A stretch of 64,000 nucleotides of DNA, from positions 1 to 64,000 of the forward strand of contig UQLW01000001.1 of NCBI GenBank assembly GCA_900542005.1, written 5' to 3'. Below, piece after piece: positions 41,915 to 49,372 of this stretch (position 1 is the first letter of the stretch; every line of letters starts with the position of its first letter). The stretch is from an uncultured Eubacteriales bacterium. GTDB taxonomy: Bacteria; Bacillota; Clostridia; Christensenellales; UMGS416. The notes beneath the pieces were generated by a model. It was given only the letters and a program-made list of their open reading frames with translations, had not been told where the DNA came from and made no database searches. The position numbers and the translations under genes were made by a program.

Positions 41915-41963
41915 ATGATGAAAGGGCCGCGGTTGATTTTGTCAACCGCGGCCCTTTCATCAT
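41915..41963. terminator. Bidirectional terminator with a perfect 22-bp stem
   Basis: Arms 41915-41936 and 41942-41963 pair without mismatch around loop TTTTG. It sits 17 nt after one gene and 15 nt from the end of the convergent nitroreductase gene. Confidence 0.85.
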
Positions 41964-41977
41964 GTCAAGTCTTTTGT

Positions 41978-42520
41978 CTAATCGTCCTCCAACGCACAAC
42001 CAAATCGGTTCAGCCATGCCCTCTCCCGGTCTGGGCGTTTCTTCGTCCGCCGCAGGGGCTCCGCAGCCTTACCCACCGGCAGGAAGCAGACCAGCTCATA
42101 ATCCTCCGGCACGCCCAGGATACCGGCCATTTGGCGGCCGATGGCGTCCTCGTCGGTGATGTGGCCCTCAATCCAGCAGCTTTGATAGCCCAGCGCCACA
42201 ATAGCCAGCAGCATATTCTCGATGGCCGCCGCATAGTCCTGCACCGCAAAGCAGCGTCCGCGGTAGGCGGGAATCCGCTGCGTAAGCACGCAGATCATGG
42301 CCGGGGCCGTCTCCCCGATGGGCGGCTGGATCACCGCCCGCAGCCGTGCCAGCGTATCCGGATCATCCACCGCGATCAGGCTGGCCGTCTGCTTGTTGCA
42401 TCCCGACGGCGCCGCAAGGCCCGCCTTCAGGATGGCCAGCAGGTCATCCCGCGGCACCACTTCCGCCTTATACTGCCCCCGGTAGCTTGTCCTGGCCTCA
42501 ATGGCCTTTAAGGTATCCAT
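41978..42520 (-). CDS. FMN-dependent nitroreductase-family protein
   Basis: A 180-residue protein of the nitroreductase superfamily. The FMN phosphate contacts are visible as the early ARTSYRGQ segment, AAPSGCNKQT, and the C-terminal LPVGKAAEPLRRTKKR. AAIENMLLAIVALGYQSCWIEG is the dimer-interface helix typical of the family. It is short, so a compact NADH:FMN nitroreductase-like enzyme is likely. Natural substrates are unknown; redox or thiol-related housekeeping is plausible. It ends at a strong bidirectional terminator and may share transcription with the gene on its right (42542), whose stop lies 21 nt upstream. Confidence 0.88.
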   Translation of the reverse strand: MDTLKAIEARTSYRGQYKAEVVPRDDLLAILKAGLAAPSGCNKQTASLIAVDDPDTLARLRAVIQPPIGETAPAMICVLTQRIPAYRGRCFAVQDYAAAIENMLLAIVALGYQSCWIEGHITDEDAIGRQMAGILGVPEDYELVCFLPVGKAAEPLRRTKKRPDRERAWLNRFGCALEDD

Positions 42521-42541
42521 TGCGCTTCCCCCTTCTTCTCA

Positions 42542-43561
42542 TTAAGCCTTTTTCCCTGCAAAGCGGTCCATAAAGGCCATAAAGTCTATCATAAGGCTTA
42601 CCCGCTCCGGATCGAGCCGGTCCCAGCTGAAGGTGTACCCCGGAAAATAGGGGCACAGCTTATGGGACGCGCCCCGGTGGGACACGGGCACGGCGGCCAG
42701 CGGCCGCCTTCCTGTCTTATCGGTCTGGGCGCAGTACCGGCAGCCGTCGCAGGCCTTCGTGCGCCCCAGCACGAAATCCTGCAGGCCCTGATCCATGGCG
42801 CTGAAGCGTTCCAGGAAAAACTTCAGCCCGCCGGGGATACAGAGCCCCACCGACACGGGGTTACGGACGCAGATATCATACTGCGCCGCAATACCTGTAT
42901 GCCGGATCTTATATTCAAAGCCCTGGTTAGGGCGCGCCGCGTCCCATGCCGGATTGGCATAGGTCAGGGTCAGCCAGAAATCGACATAATCTGTATGATA
43001 CAGGTCGTAGGCCCGGTAGCCCTGGGACAGCATCCACGCCTCCAGCTGGCGGAAGGCTCCGGCGCCCAGCAGCCGACCATAAACTTCGGCCGAGTATACA
43101 TGGCTTGGGTCAAAGCGGCAATACGCAAAGGCTACGGGGTCAGCCCCGGGCCGGGCAGCCATCCAGCGCCAGGCCGGAGGCAGGCCTGCCGCATCCCCCA
43201 CGCCCAGGGCCGATAGGATATGGCGCTGCCTCCGGCTCAGCCTGACCGCCTCGCCCCGGCCCATTTGGTACATGCACGCCAGCAGGCTGTTGATCGCCCG
43301 CCGTCCCTTGCTTACGTTCGCCTGCAGCTCCGGCTTACCATAGCCCGTCTTATACCGGGTGGGAAAGGCGTCGTCCCCATGCAGCGCCGGCGCGAACAGG
43401 GCCGGGTCATCCCTTAAAAGCTGATACAGGCTTTTCATCAGCTCATAAAAGGCCCGCTGCTCTCCGGCGCTGACCGGAGCGTCCCCGGCGGGAACAAAGG
43501 CGGGGAACTGCTCCAGATAACCGGCGGCGATGCGCTGCTCCAGGCTTGAACAGGTCGTCAT
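42542..43561 (-). CDS. Uncharacterised protein with a CxxCxxC motif, downstream of csoR
   Basis: A 339-residue protein that I do not recognise. It starts at 43561 with GAGAGGAG upstream; the open frame extends to 43624 without signals. A Cys cluster near residue 275 reads ACDGCRYCAQTDKTGRRP, and another Cys follows in HKLCPYFPGY, which could bind metal or form disulfides. The rest is rich in aromatic residues and includes YDLYHTDYVDFWLTLTYANP. There is no signal peptide or membrane segment. It starts 88 nt after csoR on the same strand, so it may be part of the copper-responsive transcript, and is followed by the nitroreductase gene. Confidence 0.7.
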   Translation of the reverse strand: MTTCSSLEQRIAAGYLEQFPAFVPAGDAPVSAGEQRAFYELMKSLYQLLRDDPALFAPALHGDDAFPTRYKTGYGKPELQANVSKGRRAINSLLACMYQMGRGEAVRLSRRQRHILSALGVGDAAGLPPAWRWMAARPGADPVAFAYCRFDPSHVYSAEVYGRLLGAGAFRQLEAWMLSQGYRAYDLYHTDYVDFWLTLTYANPAWDAARPNQGFEYKIRHTGIAAQYDICVRNPVSVGLCIPGGLKFFLERFSAMDQGLQDFVLGRTKACDGCRYCAQTDKTGRRPLAAVPVSHRGASHKLCPYFPGYTFSWDRLDPERVSLMIDFMAFMDRFAGKKA

Positions 43562-43648
43562 CTGCGGATTTCTCCTCTCTGCTATGGGATGGGGCTTGGG
43601 CGGCTTAAAAGGCCCGCCCGGCAAAGCAGCCGGCAGGCCTTCTATCGC

Positions 43649-43939
43649 TTATTTGGTCATCGAATCCATCAGATCCAGGATCTCCTGAATCTTGGCTTCC
43701 TCCTCGGCGCGGTTGCCTGCGGCGAAGGCAGCCGCTACGCAGCCCTCCATGTGCCCCTTCAGGATCTCCCGGTTCGCCTTGCGAAGGATCGCCTGGGCGG
43801 CCAGGATCTGGTTGGCGATGTCCATACAGTATTTGCCCTCGTCCATCATCTTCAGCACGCCGTCAATCTGGCCGCGGGCCGTCTTCAGCAGCCGTTCGAT
43901 GGCGGCCCGGTCTGTCTTGGCGCTCAGCTGCTTAGTCAA
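43649..43939 (-). CDS. csoR: CsoR-family copper-sensing repressor
   Basis: A 96-residue all-helical DUF156 protein. The Cu(I) ligands are readable as Cys in GKYCMDIANQ, and His plus Cys in ILKGHMEGCV, the C-H-C set of true CsoR proteins rather than of FrmR or RcnR. It releases DNA on binding Cu(I). The start codon is TTG and overlaps the last codons of copA by 8 nt (CTTGACTAAG); a GAGG lies about 10 nt upstream. A matching GC-rich operator lies in front of copA, so autoregulation of the operon is likely. Confidence 0.93.
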   Translation of the reverse strand: MTKQLSAKTDRAAIERLLKTARGQIDGVLKMMDEGKYCMDIANQILAAQAILRKANREILKGHMEGCVAAAFAAGNRAEEEAKIQEILDLMDSMTK

Positions 43940-44138
43940 GGGAGGCTACCTCGTATCCGGCTTCCACCACCGCCGCCTTCAGCTGCTCGTCCGTGACCGC
44001 GCCTGTTGTTTCAATCGCCGCTGTCTTGCTTTCCAGATCTACCGTGGCCTTCACGCCCTCCAGGGCGTTCAGCGCCTTTTCCACGCGGGCCGAACAGTGG
44101 CCGCAGGACATACCTTCCACAATCATGGTCTTTTTCAT
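43932..44138 (-). CDS. Candidate internally initiated CopZ-like copper chaperone
   Basis: The final 68 codons of copA begin with an ATG at 44138 preceded by GGAAGGAG with exactly 8 nt spacing (AAAAAAAC). They encode a complete HMA fold with MxCxxC as GMSCGHC, and the length is that of free CopZ chaperones. Translation from this ATG would yield a separate cytoplasmic Cu(I) chaperone from the copA message. In E. coli the copA gene also makes a chaperone, by frameshifting instead. Whether the start is used in vivo is inference. Confidence 0.6.
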   Translation of the reverse strand: MKKTMIVEGMSCGHCSARVEKALNALEGVKATVDLESKTAAIETTGAVTDEQLKAAVVEAGYEVASLD

Positions 44139-46484
44139 GTTTTTTTCTCCTTCCAGTTTTTGCGTTACCGTCTCCAGGGAATCCTCCCGGCCCGCTGGGG
44201 AAGCGGCGGGAAATTTAGGCTTGAACAGCTTCAGCCGCAGGGCGTTGCTCACCACGCATACCGAGCTCAGGCTCATCGCGGCTGCGCCGAACATAGGGTT
44301 CAGCTTCCAGCCCAGCAGCCCGTAAAACACGCCGGCTGCCAGCGGGATACCGACAGAGTTATAGAAGAAGGCCCAGAACAGGTTCTGCTTGATGTTCCGG
44401 ATGGTGGCCCGGGACAGCTGAACCGCCGTGACCGCGTCCATCAGGTCGCTCTTCATCAGCACAATATCCGCAGACTCAATGGCCACATCGGTGCCAGCGC
44501 CGATGGCGATACCCACGTCGGCCCGCGCCAGGGCCGGGGCGTCGTTGATGCCGTCTCCGATCATCGCCACCTTATGGCCTTCGGCCTGCAGGCGGCGCAC
44601 CTCCTCCTCCTTATCCTGGGGCATGACCTCCGCCACCACGCGGCTGATGCCCATGCGCCGCTGGATTGCGGCGGCCGTCGCCTTGTTGTCCCCCGTCAGC
44701 ATGACGACCTTCATCCCCATGGCCTTCATGGCGTCAATGGCGGCGCGGCTGGTGGGCTTTACTTCATCCTCCAGGGCGATTAACCCCAGCATACGCCCCT
44801 CACGGCTAAAGTACAAGGGGGTTTTCCCCTGATTGGCCCATTCGGCCGCCGCGCTGTCAAGGCCCTCCAGGGGCACGCCGGCCTCGCGCATCATCTTCAG
44901 GTTCCCAGCCAGGATACGCTGGCCGTCCACCACCGCCGATACGCCCTGGCCGGCCGTAGCGGCAAATTCCGCCGCATCCCGCAGGGGCAGGCCCTCCTGC
45001 TTTGCCCGCTCCACGATCGCCACAGCCAGCGGGTGCTCCGAGCGCGCCTCCACCGACGCCGCCAGGGTCATGAGCTCTGCGGGATCGACGCCGCCAGCCG
45101 GCATCAGGCCGGTCACAGCGGGACGGCCCATCGTAACGGTACCCGTCTTATCCAGCACCACCGTATCCACCTGATGGGCGACCTCCAGGCTTTCGGCCGA
45201 TTTAATAAGGATCCCGTTTTCCGCGCCCTTGCCCGTGCCCACCATGATGGCCGTGGGCGTGGCCAGCCCCAGCGCGCAGGGGCAGGAGATGACCAGCACG
45301 GCGATGCCGATGGACAGCGCGAAGTCAACCGGATAGCCCAGCAGCAGCCATACGGCCGCCGCCACGATAGCGATGGCGATCACGGTGGGCACGAAGATGC
45401 CGCTGACCCTGTCGGCCAGCTTGGCGATGGGCGCCTTGGAGCTGTTGGCCTCCTCCACCAGGCGGATAATCTGGGCCAGCGTGGTATCATCACCCACCTT
45501 GGAGGCCCGGAAGGTGAAATAGCCTGAGCGGTTGACCGTCGCGCCGATCACCCTATCGCCGGGGCCCTTCTCTACCGGGATGCTCTCGCCGGTCAGGGCC
45601 GACTCATCCACCGCCGAGCTGCCCTCCAGCACCACGCCGTCCACCGGCACGCTTTGGCCGGGGCGCACCACCACGGTATCGCCTACCTGCACCTGGTCCA
45701 GCGGGATGGAAACCTCTTCCCCCTCCCGGAGGACCACCGCTGTCTTGGGCGCCAGGTTCATAAGCTTGCTAATGGCGTCGGAGGTGCGGCCCTTGGAGCG
45801 CGCCTCCAGGTATTTGCCCACGGTGATCAGCGTCACGATGGTGCCGGCCGACTCAAAATACAGATCCATGCTGTACTGCTCCACCAGCTGCATATCGCCA
45901 TGGCCCAGGCCCCAGCCGATGGCATAAATGGCTACCAGCCCATAGACAACCGCCGCCGAGGAACCGATAGCAATCAGCGAATCCATGTTGGGCGCGCCGC
46001 GCAGCAGCGTCTTGAAGCCCACCTGGTAATATTTCCGGTTTACATACAAAATCGGCAGCGTCAGCAAAAGCTGCGTGAAGGCCAAGGTAACGGCGTTGGC
46101 CGCGCCATGGAAAAATCCCGGCAGCGGCAGGCCCATCATATGCCCCATGGAGATGTACATCAGCGGGATCAGAAATGCGATGCTGACCCACAGCCTCCGG
46201 CGCATGGACGCCAACTCCTGGTCCAGGGCGCCGCTCTGCCGGCGCGCCTCCTTGGCCTTGCCCTGGCTGGCCGGCTCCAGCGGGCAGGCGCCATAGCCCG
46301 CCTTCTCCACCGCCTCCATGATCGCCGCCTCCGTGAGGGCTTTATCGTCATACTCCACCTGCATCCGGTTTTGGAGCAGGTTGACCGACACCTCCGCCAC
46401 CCCCTGGAGCTTGCGCACGCTTTTTTCCACATGGGAGCTGCAGGCCGAGCAGGTCATACCGGTTACTTCAAAGCTCTTCTTCAT
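43932..46484 (-). CDS. copA: Copper-translocating P1B-type ATPase with N- and C-terminal HMA domains
   Basis: An 850-residue copper exporter. The N-terminal metal-binding domain has GMTCSAC. Eight membrane helices follow, with the ion-path motif CPC in ISCPCALGLATP. The phosphorylated Asp lies in LDKTGTVTMG, with the SEHPLA nucleotide motif, MLTGDNKA and GDGINDAPALA hinge. Unusually, a second HMA domain (GMSCGHCSARVEKAL) is joined at the C-terminus. It corresponds exactly to a 68-residue CopZ that has its own ATG and ribosome binding site inside the gene. The start at 46484 follows AGGAGG; an upstream in-frame extension to 46571 overlaps the promoter and is rejected. Confidence 0.96.
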   Translation of the reverse strand: MKKSFEVTGMTCSACSSHVEKSVRKLQGVAEVSVNLLQNRMQVEYDDKALTEAAIMEAVEKAGYGACPLEPASQGKAKEARRQSGALDQELASMRRRLWVSIAFLIPLMYISMGHMMGLPLPGFFHGAANAVTLAFTQLLLTLPILYVNRKYYQVGFKTLLRGAPNMDSLIAIGSSAAVVYGLVAIYAIGWGLGHGDMQLVEQYSMDLYFESAGTIVTLITVGKYLEARSKGRTSDAISKLMNLAPKTAVVLREGEEVSIPLDQVQVGDTVVVRPGQSVPVDGVVLEGSSAVDESALTGESIPVEKGPGDRVIGATVNRSGYFTFRASKVGDDTTLAQIIRLVEEANSSKAPIAKLADRVSGIFVPTVIAIAIVAAAVWLLLGYPVDFALSIGIAVLVISCPCALGLATPTAIMVGTGKGAENGILIKSAESLEVAHQVDTVVLDKTGTVTMGRPAVTGLMPAGGVDPAELMTLAASVEARSEHPLAVAIVERAKQEGLPLRDAAEFAATAGQGVSAVVDGQRILAGNLKMMREAGVPLEGLDSAAAEWANQGKTPLYFSREGRMLGLIALEDEVKPTSRAAIDAMKAMGMKVVMLTGDNKATAAAIQRRMGISRVVAEVMPQDKEEEVRRLQAEGHKVAMIGDGINDAPALARADVGIAIGAGTDVAIESADIVLMKSDLMDAVTAVQLSRATIRNIKQNLFWAFFYNSVGIPLAAGVFYGLLGWKLNPMFGAAAMSLSSVCVVSNALRLKLFKPKFPAASPAGREDSLETVTQKLEGEKNMKKTMIVEGMSCGHCSARVEKALNALEGVKATVDLESKTAAIETTGAVTDEQLKAAVVEAGYEVASLD
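44139..44154 (-). promoter_or_regulatory. Internal ribosome binding site within copA
   Basis: GGAAGGAG (44147-44154) followed by A-rich spacer of 8 nt and ATG; a chance SD of this quality and spacing inside a GC-rich gene is unlikely. Confidence 0.65.
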
Positions 46485-46500
46485 GTTGCCTCCTATACCC

Positions 46501-46515
46501 CACCCCTGGGGGGTG
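46501..46515 (-). promoter_or_regulatory. CsoR operator of the copper operon
   Basis: The dyad CACCCC-N3-GGGGTG lies just downstream of the promoter -10 and covers the expected transcription start. GC-rich dyads of this kind are typical CsoR sites. Confidence 0.75.
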
Positions 46516-46520
46516 TCTTT

Positions 46521-46549
46521 ATTGTATCGCTGGCGCGCCGCTCTGTCAA
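46521..46549 (-). promoter_or_regulatory. Promoter of the copper operon
   Basis: TTGACA (46544-46549) and TACAAT (46521-46526) with 17-bp spacing on the minus strand. Confidence 0.88.
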
Positions 46550-46628
46550 GAGCCGGTTTGCGCCATTGCAATTTTTCCCCGATTGGTTATAATAAATCCA
46601 GGCATTACCCGAAAAAAGGACGGTTTCC

Positions 46629-47123
46629 ATGAAAAAAAACCAGTATGCCGCTTTAATGGCCTTCTATGCTGCGCGGCCGGCACGGCGGCGGCTTCTTTGC
46701 AGCCTGTGCCGGGGCCTGCCCCTGCTGGTGGCGGCCGTGTATTGTATGATGGTGGCGGTTCTTTTTTGGACCCGGAGGGCTGTACCCTGGGATCTCATTG
46801 GCTATCCGGCGCTCACGCTCGGGGCGGTAGAGGTGCTCCGCCATCTTTTCCCACGCGAGCGGCCCTACACCCGTTACGGCTTTGAGCCGCTGATCGGCCA
46901 TGGCCGCAGCAGCTCCTTTCCCAGCCGCCACAGCGCCAGCGCGGCCATCATCGCGCTGGCCGCCGGCAGCCTGGCCCCTTCCCTGGGCTTTGCCCTGGGG
47001 GGCGCCGCGCTGCTCATCGGCGCGACCCGCGTGCTGGCGGGCGTCCATTTCCCCCGCGATATCGCGGCGGGCTTTCTGCTGGCCTTGGCCATCGGGCTGC
47101 CCGGCTTTCATTTTTTCCTATAG
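46629..47123 (+). CDS. PAP2-family phosphatase, membrane protein
   Basis: A 164-residue integral membrane protein with the three PAP2 signature parts: RHLFPRERP (KxxxxxxRP-like), PSRHSA, and RVLAGVHFPRDI containing the third-motif His. About four membrane helices are visible. Such small PAP2 proteins dephosphorylate lipid pyrophosphates such as undecaprenyl pyrophosphate or phosphatidate. It starts shortly after an upstream promoter region divergent from the copper operon and is followed 30 nt later by capA; a shared envelope role is likely. Confidence 0.88.
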   Translation: MKKNQYAALMAFYAARPARRRLLCSLCRGLPLLVAAVYCMMVAVLFWTRRAVPWDLIGYPALTLGAVEVLRHLFPRERPYTRYGFEPLIGHGRSSSFPSRHSASAAIIALAAGSLAPSLGFALGGAALLIGATRVLAGVHFPRDIAAGFLLALAIGLPGFHFFL

Positions 47124-47153
47124 CCCAGGATCGGACCGGACAAGGAGGAAGCG

Positions 47154-48413
47154 ATGACCAAAAAGCGGTTCAGCCGCATTGCGCTGGCGGTTTGTCTGCT
47201 GATGTGCGTAGCAGCCGTCCTACTGGCGACGCCGGAGGCGGCCAAGCCCACGCCGCCCCTCCAGCGGGGGCGGCCCAGCGATACCGCCCAGACCGCAGCA
47301 TCTACCCCCTGCGCCACCACGGTTACCGCCGCGGCAGAGCCAGCCGCGCCGCAAAATTATACGGCTGTAATCGCCAGCACCGGCGACCTGATGTGCCACC
47401 TGAAAAATCTCAAGGCCGGCTATGACGCCCAAAGCGGCAGCTTTGATTTTACCCGCTTTTTTCGTCTGGTGAAGCCCTATCTCTCCCAGGCCGACTATAC
47501 GCTGGGCAACCTGGAAACTACCCTGGCCGAGGGCGACAGCCTGGAGGATTTCAGCGGCTTTCCCCTTTTCAAAACGCCGGACGCCTTTGCCGAGGCCCTG
47601 GAGGACGCTGGTTTTGACCTTTTGACCACCGCCAACAACCATATGCTGGATAACGGCTTTACCGGCCTTTCCCGCACCCTGGACGTGCTGGATCAGCTGG
47701 GCCTGGCGCACACCGGCTCCGCCCGCACCCAGCAGGAGGCCCAGCAATATACCCTTGTGGACATTCAGGGGATCCGCTTCGGCTTTCTGGCCTACACCTA
47801 TCCCATCAGCATTAAACGCACCCCGGCGGAGATGAAGAGCGCCGCCCTTAACCTCTTCGACCTGGAAAAGGCGAAGGCGGATATCGCCGCTATCCGCGCC
47901 AGCGGCGCAGAGGTGGTGCTGGTCAGCCTCCACTGGGGCCCGCAGGAGAACAATCCTGAACCTTCCCATGATTTCCGCCAGGCGGTGGAATCGCTGCTCG
48001 AGGCCGGGGCCGACGGGATCCTGGGGCATCACCCCCATGTACTGCAGCCCATGGAATGGGTGGAGGTAGAGCGCGGCGGCGAGACTGTACGCTGCCCGGT
48101 GCTCTACTCGCAGGGGAATTTCCACTGCAACCCCGCCAACGAGGGCAACGCTGAAAGCTGCATCAGCTATCTGACCTTTGAGAAGGATGGGGCAACCGGC
48201 CGCGTCCTCTGCACGGATATGGCCGCCCTCCCCGTCTATATTTACCGCATTAAGACCGATCCCCGGGATTTTGTGCTTATCCCCATCGGGCTGGCCCTGG
48301 ATAACGCCTCCGTATATGATGAACTGGGCCTGGATAACCGCAAAACCCTCCAGCGCGGCTGGACGCATATTCTGGCCAGCCTTGGCGACCAGGTGCGCAT
48401 CATCCGCCAGTGA
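47154..48413 (+). CDS. CapA-family (poly-gamma-glutamate capsule-type) metallophosphatase
   Basis: A 419-residue exported protein: a signal anchor at about residues 7-27, a Pro/Thr-rich linker to about 65, then a PGA_cap/calcineurin-like domain. Metal-site phrases are ASTGDLMCH, LGNLETTLA, TANNHMLDNG, VSLHWGPQEN and ILGHHPHVLQ. Members have been linked to polyglutamate capsule, but most are simply surface phosphoesterases, and no capB or capC gene is near. It follows the PAP2 gene at 30 nt and is terminated by a hairpin at 48427-48450. Confidence 0.9.
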   Translation: MTKKRFSRIALAVCLLMCVAAVLLATPEAAKPTPPLQRGRPSDTAQTAASTPCATTVTAAAEPAAPQNYTAVIASTGDLMCHLKNLKAGYDAQSGSFDFTRFFRLVKPYLSQADYTLGNLETTLAEGDSLEDFSGFPLFKTPDAFAEALEDAGFDLLTTANNHMLDNGFTGLSRTLDVLDQLGLAHTGSARTQQEAQQYTLVDIQGIRFGFLAYTYPISIKRTPAEMKSAALNLFDLEKAKADIAAIRASGAEVVLVSLHWGPQENNPEPSHDFRQAVESLLEAGADGILGHHPHVLQPMEWVEVERGGETVRCPVLYSQGNFHCNPANEGNAESCISYLTFEKDGATGRVLCTDMAALPVYIYRIKTDPRDFVLIPIGLALDNASVYDELGLDNRKTLQRGWTHILASLGDQVRIIRQ

Positions 48414-48426
48414 ACCCAACCAAATC

Positions 48427-48450
48427 AGCGTCCCTTCCCGGGCGCTTTTT
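48427..48450 (+). terminator. Terminator of the PAP2-capA pair
   Basis: AGCG-CCC/GGG-CGCT arms followed by TTTTTCTTT, 14 nt after the capA stop codon. Confidence 0.75.
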
Positions 48451-48531
48451 CTTTACCTTCCGCAGTGAAAAGGCGCGAAATACGATGAAATCGAAAGGAT
48501 ACGCAAGATATAGCGAGAGACAGCGCATTGG

Positions 48532-48568
48532 TTTGACCTTTGTTGACCAATACTGACTTTCTTTGACT
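48532..48568 (+). promoter_or_regulatory. CtsR operator array of four heptads
   Basis: Heptads TTTGACC, GTTGACC, ACTGACT and TTTGACT begin at 48532, 48542, 48552 and 48562, exactly 10 bp apart. Each pair matches the CtsR box (reverse of RGTCAAA-N3-RGTCAAA). The array ends directly at the -35 box, a position for repression by CtsR. Confidence 0.85.
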
Positions 48569-48597
48569 TTGATCTTTCCTGACCTTTACGGTATACT
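48569..48597 (+). promoter_or_regulatory. Promoter of the hsp20 gene
   Basis: TTGATC (48569-48574) and TATACT (48592-48597), 17 bp apart, about 80 nt before the start codon. Confidence 0.75.
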
Positions 48598-48677
48598 GTA
48601 GGCACAGTCAAGGGAAGGAGCCGGCAGAAAGGCTCCGGTCCCCGGACAAAAAAATATCGTTCAGGAGGTTGCTTGTT

Positions 48678-49124
48678 ATGTCAATGAATTTGGTTCCTTT
48701 CCGCCGTCGTCATTCCCTTTCCCATCCGGCAGCCACCAGCCTGTTTGATGATGAATTCTTCCGCCCCTTCTTCGACATGGGCGAGCTGCTTGGCTCCTCC
48801 GGCTTCCGGGTAGACATCAAGGATAAAAAGGATCACTACGAGCTGGACGCCGAGCTGCCCGGCGTAAACCAGGAGCAGATTGAGCTGACCTGCGATAAGG
48901 GCGTACTCACCATTTCGGCCAACATAAACGCTGAAACCCGCGAGGAGCAAAAGGATTACATTTATTCGGAGCGCCGCATGGGCCGCTTCCAGCGTTCCTT
49001 TGACCTGGAAGGCGTCCGGGAGGAGGACATCACCGCCCGCTATCACGACGGCGTCCTGACCGTGAACCTGCCCAAAAAGGAGGACGCCAAAGAGGTCTGC
49101 GCCCGGCGCATCCCCATCGGGGAA
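48678..49124 (+). CDS. Small heat shock protein, Hsp20/alpha-crystallin family
   Basis: A 148-residue ATP-independent chaperone that holds unfolding proteins. A short disordered N-terminal arm is followed by an alpha-crystallin domain (DIKDKKDHYELDAELPGV, then YSERRMGRFQRSF), and the hallmark HDGVLTVNLPK occurs near the C-terminus. A short tail contains the RRIPIGE sequence resembling the IxI anchor. AGGAGG lies 9 nt before the ATG at 48678. Induction on heat or protein stress is expected, since a four-heptad CtsR array precedes its promoter. No ctsR, clpC or mcs gene lies in the window, so the regulator would act in trans. Confidence 0.94.
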
Positions 49125-49164
49125 TAAGCCCTCATCCGTCTCCTTCTCCCCTTTTAATGTATGA

Positions 49165-49207
49165 AAGCCAGCCGCCCGGCAAAAGCCGGGCGGCTGGCTT
49201 TTGTTCT
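49165..49207 (+). terminator. Terminator of the hsp20 gene
   Basis: Perfect 16-bp GC-rich arms (49165-49180 and 49185-49200) with AAAA loop and a T-rich tail (TTGTTCTT). Confidence 0.9.
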
Positions 49208-49272
49208 TCGCCTGGTTTTCCTGAAAAGGCAACGCCTTTGCCTACTGCTCCTTTACCCTCGGGAAAAGCCGC

Positions 49273-49313
49273 TTGACAAGTACAGCGTTAAAGTGTACTA
49301 TGCATAATAGTAC
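49273..49313 (+). promoter_or_regulatory. Promoter with GTACTAT dyad operator
   Basis: TTGACA (49273-49278) and TACTAT (49296-49301) are 17 bp apart. A dyad GTACTAT-N5-ATAGTAC (49295-49313) overlaps the -10. It resembles operators of YtrA-type GntR regulators that control membrane-transport genes in Bacillota, and the halves match the palindrome in front of the HTH-PurM gene. No regulator gene is adjacent. Confidence 0.75.
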
Positions 49314-49372
49314 GGTTAGTACGCAAAACACAATGCCCCATAGACCCGTCCCCCATGAAAGGATAAAATCAT

